Shown here: positions 56,760 through 64,000 of the stretch, in pieces
Layout of the letters: every line of letters begins with the position of its first letter
How positions within the stretch are numbered: position 1 is the stretch's first letter
NCBI GenBank assembly: GCA_027919835.1
Contig: JANVFP010000015.1
Location: 1,218,117-1,282,116 of the forward strand
Length of the DNA: 64,000 bases
Reading direction: 5' to 3'
DNA from: Lentinula raphanica
Lineage: Eukaryota > Basidiomycota > Agaricomycetes > Agaricales > Omphalotaceae
Program-made: the position numbers and the translations under genes
The notes under the pieces: generated by a model
Database searches by the model: none
The model's input: the letters and a program-made list of their open reading frames with translations, nothing else
Told to the model about the DNA's origin: nothing

Positions 56760-58472
56760 TTAATCATCAAGGCCAGGATACATAAGATCACCATCACCAA
56801 GGAACTCCTCCCCAAGGTCATTGTCAATGATAGTTTCAGGAGATTGAGGACAGTAAGGAGGAGATTGAAAGCCTGACTCAATGGGAGGAGTCATCACACA
56901 GAAGCACTCTCAACACTGGACCCATCATTATCATGCAAGAGGTATGAAGGATGACATAGGCATTGAGAGTTGCCCATGTAGAGTCAGGAGTGCTCCGCAG
57001 AGTAGCAGGAAGATCAGGGTTGAGATGATTATTGGGAGGTTGAGAAAAAGAATACTAGGTCGACCATGGAGACATCATTGACCTCTTCAGCATAATGAAG
57101 TAATTCCTGAAGATCTATGAACTCCAAACAACGGGATCTGGAATCAAAGGCCTCCCCGGTGAGGGACCGGATCATCTCCAGAGAACGAGTGATGTAATGG
57201 GAAATCTCAAGTGTTCTATCCCAGTCTGCAGCATCACAATGACGAATAAGGATAGCAAGATCCTCACGAATAGCAGCCACAAAGGCACCAAGTCTATGGA
57301 GCGTTGAATGAGCAGACCAGAAGAGATGCGTCGACAAAAAGCAACACTAGCATCCAATGTGGAACTAGTGTGATTATTGGCAACAACAAGATCAGTGTGC
57401 TGTTGAGAAAGAACCGCATTAGCAGCCTGAAGCTGGGAAACTTGTTGTTCCAGAGAATGGACTTTGGTATTCAGATTGCAGATCTGATCATCCTTGTGTG
57501 AAAGCGTAGAAAGGTGAAGAGCATTGGAGTCCCGCAGAGACTCAGCAGTGGACTGCAAAAGAGCAAGGTCACGACAAGCATGGACCAATTCCTCTTTCAC
57601 ACCCTCCAGCTCATGAAGGGTATCTGTCAAGTCATTTCGACTCTGAGCATGAGCCAAAGACTCATGAGTGGTCAACAAGTTCCTAGCCAAAGAAGTCAAC
57701 AAAACATAACCCAGAAAAGAATGGAAGTAACAAACCTGAACAGATCATTGTTTTGACCAACAAGGGCATCCTGCGCTTCATCAAGTGGGTATTGGCCATA
57801 TCCAACCTCACCTGTTCATTTTCCATCAGCACCACTTGGCATTCAGGTGACCGACATTGTTTTGGGACTCTTGCAGTTCCTCCTTCAAATCTGTAAAACA
57901 TCCCCACAGACTAGAATGGTCTTCATGTAGCTGTAGGAGTTCAGTCTCAAGATTATTGCGGCTCGCAATAACTTCATCACGGTGATGAATCAAATCATTG
58001 CGCTCACTACAACAACATCTAGTCAGAGCAAGACGGATAACAACGAAGTCTATACGCACTGCTCTAAAGCGGCTTGCAAAGACTGGGATTCAATCAGTTG
58101 CTGCTGAAGCATGACCTGGGTACCCTGAACTGAACTAAGGGAACAAGGTAGCTATGTTAGCAGCAAAAGTCAGATGAAGAATAGGAATACACGCACCGAT
58201 TCAATTCACCGTAACCCAATACATAACCAGTAATACAGCTGGCCAAACCATCAATAAAACCTGCTGGAATAAGCTCGGGACCAGAGCGGAAATCAAAGAG
58301 GCCATGATCCTGCAGAAGACGAGGTACAGCGTCCCGAAATTGACCAGGCTCAAACGACGCAGCGTGAGATGCTAGATAGACAAGGTGATGGATAGACAAA
58401 GGGTCCAGTGAAACGACTGGAGTAATTCTGCGGCACCACAGGGTAGATAGGCAAGGATTGGTTCAAAGACAT
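56760..58472 (-). pseudogene. Decayed coiled-coil protein gene
   Basis: The - strand start MSLNQSLPIYPVVPQ at 58472 soon needs a frameshift to reach the conserved-looking HHLVYLASHAASFEPGQFRD and GYVLGYGELNR. Several short exons follow, rich in heptad-like Leu/Gln/Glu (SERNDLIHHRDEVIASRNNL; LAHAQSRNDLTDTLHELEGV). The C-terminus is acidic and ends DLMYPGLDD at 56760. At least two frame breaks are needed. It converges with the second Gypsy element, 177 bp from its chromodomain, an arrangement that parallels the antisense genes of the first element. No family is recognised. Confidence 0.5.
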
Positions 58473-59388
58473 ATTGGTAACAGCGAAAGGTCTTGCGAAT
58501 AGCAGGAAATCCAGAATGGATGGCAATGAAAGACGGGCCAATGGGTTTTTATAACCTAGAAAAAACAAAGGAAATTTTAAAAAATCAGACCACTGGTAAA
58601 CATCGACAACGAGGCCACCTACCTGAGTTCCCCTTGAAGCTAGTTCCAAGAAAGCTAGTCATATTGCCTCGAGGCTTTCCGAAAGAAATTCAATGAAGGA
58701 AGAACGGATGAACAATCAAACCTATGGGAGGGAAGCTTTGAGTAATGAGTAACAAGATTATACTCAGAAGTGCTCACCGACTACAAAATCCATTTGCTTG
58801 ATGTATGGCAATCGCACGTCCCATCCTTTGGAATCTCTCCACCATGTCACCTCATCTATGTACTCTTCCTCATAGATTCCGTTCTTCAAATCCCGAATCG
58901 CGAACGCTCAAGAACGGAACCTGGCCCCAAATTTGAAAACCTCTGAAAGCATGCATTAGCGTTAACAAACAACCGCTCATTCCTCGTCGTACCGTTCTAT
59001 CCAGCCCTACTCGCGGCATTCCCGTGTTTCTCATGTCTACCAATGTTCCATCCCTTGTTCTTCATCAGCTAGAAAGCTGCATCAGTTCTGTGTAGCATTA
59101 CTTGTTCAAGCTCATACCTGGCCCTTGCCCGCAAACCTCACATGCACACCCAACCCTGTAACAGTTACCTCAACATTGACCTCCTGTTCGTTCGCCGCTT
59201 TCCGTCTTCATTGGATTTGGGTTGGCAGAGTCGTCCTCCGTTGGGTCTTCACTTCTCGTTATTGTGATCGCTTTGGCCTGGTGCTCCGCAACCTCTAGGA
59301 TATAACCTTCGAACTCGCATATGCTTCTCAAATCTGCCTGTAACCCTCTTCCTTCATGCGCGCTCCAACTAGCCAATCACTGAAGATG
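58473..59388. other. Region without a supported gene
   Basis: Only short open frames occur. Pyrimidine-rich, intron-like pieces are present but no exon chain could be built. Confidence 0.3.
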
Positions 59389-59619
59389 CATCAGGAAAAA
59401 TGTTTCAGGCTAGGGCACTCAAAGATACCCCCAATTCTTATGCACTTTGAGGCTGCTCAAAGTGCCCAAAGCTCCTCAAAGATCCTCAAAGATCCCCAAA
59501 GATCCTCAAAGACACCTCAAAGAACCTAGAGAATCTAGGCAACCAAAGGTACTCTGAAAGCTCCTAAAATTTAGGGGGTATCTCTGGATGCCCTAGGCAT
59601 GAAATACTTTTTCCTGATG
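59389..59619. mobile_element. CATCAGGAAAAA-type TIR element, copy 4 (231 bp)
   Basis: CATCAGGAAAAATG at the left and TACTTTTTCCTGATG at the right, with a CTCAAAGATC minisatellite inside. TG lies on both sides (59387-59388 and 59620-59621). Confidence 0.82.
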
Positions 59620-60394
59620 TGCCTCACTCCTATTACTGTTGGCCATGCATCCATCATCGCGGTTCCGGTTCCTCAAACCTCTAAACCTGTGTCACCTTTG
59701 TCGCGTCAGCTTCCTAGGGACACAGTCGTGACACAATTCATCCACCGGTCCTCGTAAGCGGTATTGGTTGGGCCTGGCGTCCCCAACATGGTCCGCAAAC
59801 TCGATTCGCAATGCTAGAAACAAGATATGCATCAGTTCAGCCTAACGCCACTGATTCGTACTCGCACCTTGCTGTTATTCCTCACCCTTGTCTAGTCAAT
59901 CCCTTGCGTTCGCCCGCAATCCTCGATCCTTGTTTCGTTGGTTCTGGCCCTTGATACTTGTTATGATACGGTCGTCTCTAAGTTCAGGCCACGCTACTCA
60001 CTGCATCTGGACCGTTGTTGTTCCCTCATATTTATGTCGGCTCCCGTCCCCTCGTCTTCCAAATCATTAACCCTGTACCCTGGCGGATTCGTGACCTCCT
60101 GCAGTGCCGTGTCGTTCCATCGCCTCGACCCACGGTACCTTGTCGTGTTGATTCGTGTAACTTCCTGGGCGTCCGTTCACATCCTGTCACCTCGTTTTGT
60201 GATGGTTTAGTTTTACGCCAACAATTTGCATCCACACCTTGTTTGTTATGACACTTCTTCACCCGTAGCTGTAGGAGCTTCGCGAAGTAGTCCGATAAGT
60301 CTCGAAGATTACTTCGCGAAGTAACCCGAGTGGCTCTCGAAGCTCAAAAAACCCTTTCGGGCAGGCCAGTAGGGCTCCGGGGGGTGCTCGGCTA
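59620..60394. other. Spacer with CTTCGCGAAG palindromes
   Basis: No supported gene. CTTCGCGAAGTA palindromes at about 60282 and 60315, and again near 60738 and 60760, flank the MITE that follows and may belong to an older element into which it inserted. Confidence 0.35.
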
Positions 60395-60669
60395 CTGTAC
60401 CTCTCTGTAGGGAGGCAACCGTCACGTGACCCGTCACGGAACTTTTTTGGCAACCAGGCCAAATTTTGCCGTGACAGGGGCTAAATTTGGCAACCCACCG
60501 GCAATTTTTGGCAAAATTTTGAGTGCTTTCGAAAAATTTTGGACCTGTCACGGTCCACAACTGGCAACAGCTGGCAACTGGCCCGAAATTTGCCGTGATG
60601 TCACGGTATTCTGGCGACGCAACAAGGCCTCCGTGACCGTGACCGTTGCCTCCCTACAGAGAGGTACAG
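60395..60669. mobile_element. MITE with CTGTACCTCTCTGTAGGGAG ends and TA duplication (275 bp)
   Basis: Both ends read inward CTGTACCTCTCTGTAGGGAG and continue GGCAACNGTCACG. TA flanks both sides (60393-60394 and 60670-60671). Short GTCACG words are scattered inside. TA target choice is the habit of Tc1/mariner-type elements. Confidence 0.8.
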
Positions 60670-60965
60670 TATTTAGTATATTTATTAATATTCAATAATT
60701 CTTTTATTATTTAATAGGTATATTATGATAAATCTACTTCGCGAAGCTATGCTGCACTTCGCGAAGTGACTATGTTTACGACAATCATGAAATCAGGTAA
60801 ATTAGGGTTATATCATTACGTCATTGATTTCCTTTTTGGGTTATGGTATTTTTGAATAGAAAAATGTATGTTATGACATCATTGATTTTGGGATGCTAAA
60901 AATCACAGATGAACCCAAAAATGGCTGTAGGGAGGTACTGGCTACCTCAGGCACATCAAAATTGC

Positions 60966-62467
60966 CTAAAAAGGAAATTGGTCCAAAAATAGAACTTGAT
61001 CTCATCAGGTAGCAAAAAATCTGAAAAAATCATGAAAAATACTCAAAAAATTCAAGGTCACCTCAATGGCCCTGAAAATGCAAAATAAAAAAAAATACGT
61101 GACAAGTGTAAAAATTTTTCTCACTCCAAATCATACCAGATCCTCTATACATTGAGTATATATGATGTACATGCTATTTTTAGCACCCCTAGTACACTCA
61201 GACACTCAGAATGGCTTATATCATTCAATATATTCAGCACACTCAATGCTTATTATACTTAACACACTTAACAATGAAAAAACTCGGAATAGTAGTAATG
61301 TATATCATACTCAACACACTCAACAATGAAAAACCTCGAAACAGTGTTCATGTGTATTATACTTAACATACTCAACACACTTAACAATGATAAAACTCAG
61401 AAGAGTGCTCATGTGTGTTACACTTAACACACTTCATCAATCAATATAACATACTTAACAATCAAAAACTCGGAGTAGTGTTATCACACATTATACTTAA
61501 CACACTTCATCAGTAAGTATAACATACCTTCAATAGGACATGATTGTTATACTATGACACACTCATAACAACGAGTTTTGGGCGCTTATTTGGTGTTTTT
61601 GAGTCGAAATTCATTAATAGCACACTCAATAATTTTTGTGTGGGCTCTATATTGTGTCAGAATGTTGTCTATATCATATTCCTCCAGATATAATTCGGAG
61701 AACTCGAAAATACAACCTGTGTGGCTAGCTATACTATAATCTTTTGTAATATAACAGTGTTTTATGTAAATGACAGTGCATACACCCATGTTATGAAGTC
61801 AAACTGCTGCTGGGTCATGAAAAGAGTCATTCTACAACCTATTTTATGCTAACTCTATGTGATACAGCGTTTCGAGGTTTTTCATTGTTGAGTGTGTTGC
61901 AATTGGGTATGAAATACATTACTACTATTCCGAGTTTTTTTGTTAAGTGTTATGTGTGTTAAGTATAATACACATGAACACTGTTTCGAGGTTTTTCATT
62001 GTTGAGTGTGTTGAGTATGATATACATTACTTGTAGCTTGGCTTGCCTTGTGATCTCAGCGGTTCAATAGGAGACAACCTTGTTGTCCGTCTGGAGAACA
62101 CTAACGCTCCACAAAAAAAAAAAAAATGATATACATTACTACTATTCCGAGTTTTTTCATTGTTAAGTGTGTTAAGTATAATAAGCATTGAGTGTGCTGA
62201 ATATATTGAATGATATAAGCCATTCTGAGTGTCTGAGTGTACTAGGGGTGCTAAAAATAGCATGTACATCATATATACTCAATGTATAGATGATCTGGTA
62301 TGATTTGGAGTGATAAAGATTTTTACACTTGTCGTGTATTTTTTTTATTTTGCGTTTTCAGGGCCATTGAGGTGACCTTGAATTTTTTGAGTATTTTTCA
62401 TGATTTTTTCAGATTTTTTGCTACCTGATGAGATCAAGTTCTATTTTTGGACCAATTTCCTTTTTAG
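60966..62467. repeat. 1.5-kb palindromic repeat with arms of about 340 bp
   Basis: 60966-61310 and 62127-62467 are near-perfect inverted copies (CTAAAAAGGAAATTGGTCC at one end, GGACCAATTTCCTTTTTAG at the other). The centre holds more diverged repeats of AACACACTTAACAATGA and a probable SINE in the right part. The structure is that of a large fold-back element; it codes nothing convincing. Confidence 0.8.
62032..62125 (+). mobile_element. Probable SINE with poly(A) tail and 15-bp target duplication
   Basis: A body of about 80 bp ends in A13, between perfect direct repeats ATGATATACATTACT (62017-62031 and 62126-62140). GGTTCAATAGG at 62061-62071 resembles an RNA polymerase III B box (GGTTCRANNCC), and TAGCTTGGCTTG upstream is a loose A-box match. 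Tail, duplication and B box together are the signature of retroposition. It breaks the symmetry of the palindrome, so it is younger. Confidence 0.72.
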
Positions 62468-62559
62468 CACTTCAGGCACCCACCAATAGGCCTTCTTAGG
62501 CCAAAAATATGGTGTACCTAAATAGGCCTAAGAGGCCCAAAATATGGGTAGGCTACCCT

Positions 62560-63300
62560 GGGGTCCTTAAGGTAGGTAGCTACCACAGGCTGGGTAGCTA
62601 CCCCCATAGTGTGAGGTTTTGAGATGGGTAGCTACCCTACTTAGGGTGCCAGGGGTCCTTTTGAGGTAGCTACCCTATGTTTTTGGAAAATTGTTAGGTT
62701 TAGTTTACTAATACTCTGGCAACATTAGTCATCTCATATCTTATAAAACAGGCTAGAGCCTTTGATGTACTTGATCACAATTACTAAACTTCAACCAAGT
62801 AAATTCAGGTAGCTACCCTCTGTAAAAGGTGAATCAGGGTAGCTACCCATTCTGAGAAGTCAATCAGGGTAGCTACCCACTCTGGAAAGTTGATCAGGGT
62901 AGCTACCCATTCTAAAAGTTAATTTGGGTAGCTACCCACTCTAAAAAATCAATTAGGGTAGCTACCCCACACTCCTGAGTGGCTACCTACTTACAAGGTA
63001 AATCATGGTACCTATTTAACACACTCATTGCCTATAATATCTGAAAATTTAACACAGTAGTACTGTATATTATTCTCAACACAATTGATACACCTAACAA
63101 TTTACAAAATTGGAACAGTGATAATATGTGTTATACTTGATGAATTTAACACTTTTAACAGTGGAGAACTTAGATCTACATTACTGCATGTCATATTTGA
63201 TGTTTAGGTGGGTAGCTACCTGACCAATAGGTAGCTACCCCATCAATGCTGATTTTTGTTTGGGTAGCTACCCAAGATATTTACATGAGGGGTAGCTGCC
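62560..63300. repeat. Cluster of GGGTAGCTACCC palindromes
   Basis: About 14 copies of (G)GGTAGCTACC(C), exact or with one mismatch, lie in 740 bp. Five or six of them form a tandem array of units of about 28-33 bp around 62830-62965 with AATCA and CCCACTCT between cores. Confidence 0.85.
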
Positions 63301-63510
63301 CACCATAATGCTTTAGTTGGATCAACTTGGATGATGGATCACTCAATTTCATTCTTAGTATATTAATTTCCTTATACACATTAGACTGAGCAACTAAAAA
63401 CTTACATATAATATACTTTAACATACTCAATACTTGCACTTCATTATTCAATATAATACTCACATGTACACTGAACAATCAAATAATCAGAGCAGTATTA
63501 TCACTAATTA

Positions 63511-64000
63511 CACTTGTTACACTCAACATATCTCATCAATAAATATAACACACCTTCAATACAACATTGTTATATAATAATAGGCATATAGCCGATTTTT
63601 GGGCGCTTATGGGCGCTTATTTTGGGTTTCAACTCGAAATTCTTGAATAGCACATCCTATAATTTTTGTATAGGTCTTATATTGTGTCAGAATGTTGTTC
63701 ATATCATACTTCTCAATTGCTGTTACATTACAAAAGATCACTATATATCCTGCTCTAGAAAATGGATTTCTGTGTTCTCGGATTTAAATCCGGAGAAGTA
63801 TGATATGAACAACATCCTGACACAATATAAGACCTATACAAAAATTATAGGATGTGCTATTCAAGAATTTCGAGTTGAAAACCCAAAATAAGCGCCCATA
63901 AGTGCCCAAAAATCGTTGCTATATGCCTATTATTATATAACAATGTTGTATTGAAGGTGTGTTATATTTATTGATGAGATATGTTGAGTGTAACAAGTGA
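63511..64000. repeat. Palindrome with arms of about 204 bp at the window edge
   Basis: 63511-63714 and 63793-63998 are inverted copies separated by a 78-bp spacer. Each contains GGGCGCTTAT and AATTTTTGTATAGG words. A diverged relative of one arm lies at about 61570-61710. Confidence 0.78.

Noticed and set aside
1..64000. tRNA and rRNA genes
   Set aside because: None was recognised by eye on either strand. A covariance-model scan would be decisive.

Overview
The window is nuclear DNA of a filamentous fungus, most likely an Agaricomycete (mushroom-forming basidiomycete). The evidence is short GT-AG introns of about 45-75 bp, a MYND-finger gene, an XPG/GEN1-like PIN nuclease, a truncated TET/JBP-type dioxygenase, a tyrosine recombinase relic and chromodomain Ty3/Gypsy elements. 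The species cannot be named from this stretch.

Layout. 1-843 is the 3' end of a chromodomain Gypsy element with its 3' LTR. 1464-3316 is a MYND zinc-finger gene with an apparent frameshift. 3.7-26.9 kb is the most distinctive part: a head-to-tail array of eight related genes (A-H) on the + strand. Each predicts a small secreted protein with a near-identical signal peptide ending LAAP, a short variable segment, a conserved [LI]-x-x-R-G motif and a helical C-terminal module. All introns are phase 0. The members share a promoter box, a TATA-region sequence, a 5' leader and, in seven of eight, a 3' motif. Five members look intact, C has lost the frame of its signal peptide, D carries a Gly-rich repeat, and H has a duplicated C-terminal module. 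Decayed duplicates fill the spacers. I read this as an expanding, co-regulated family of secreted proteins (effector-like is inference).

27-39.5 kb is accessory DNA. It holds a TIR/MITE element (27.24-27.74 kb), the XPG/GEN1-like nuclease on the - strand (29.3-31.0 kb), a broken tyrosine recombinase (31.9-33.2 kb), a fold-back TIR element (33.67-34.72 kb), an intact five-exon gene of a multicopy type (35.2-37.0 kb), a second MITE type (37.47-37.86 kb) and a truncated TET/JBP-like gene (38.07-39.5 kb).

39.7-51.06 kb is a Gypsy element whose pol lies on the - strand, beside two intact multi-exon + strand genes, one with a Zn2Cys6-type motif. The whole segment is enriched in AGATCT. 51.06-56.6 kb is a second, + strand, Gypsy element. 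It has lost its protease and reverse transcriptase at a fold-back element. 56.8-58.5 kb is a decayed coiled-coil gene on the - strand. 58.7-64 kb has no convincing gene. It is built of MITEs, long palindromes, a GGGTAGCTACCC cluster and a probable SINE.

Gene models were spliced by eye. Exon borders marked as inference need RNA data.
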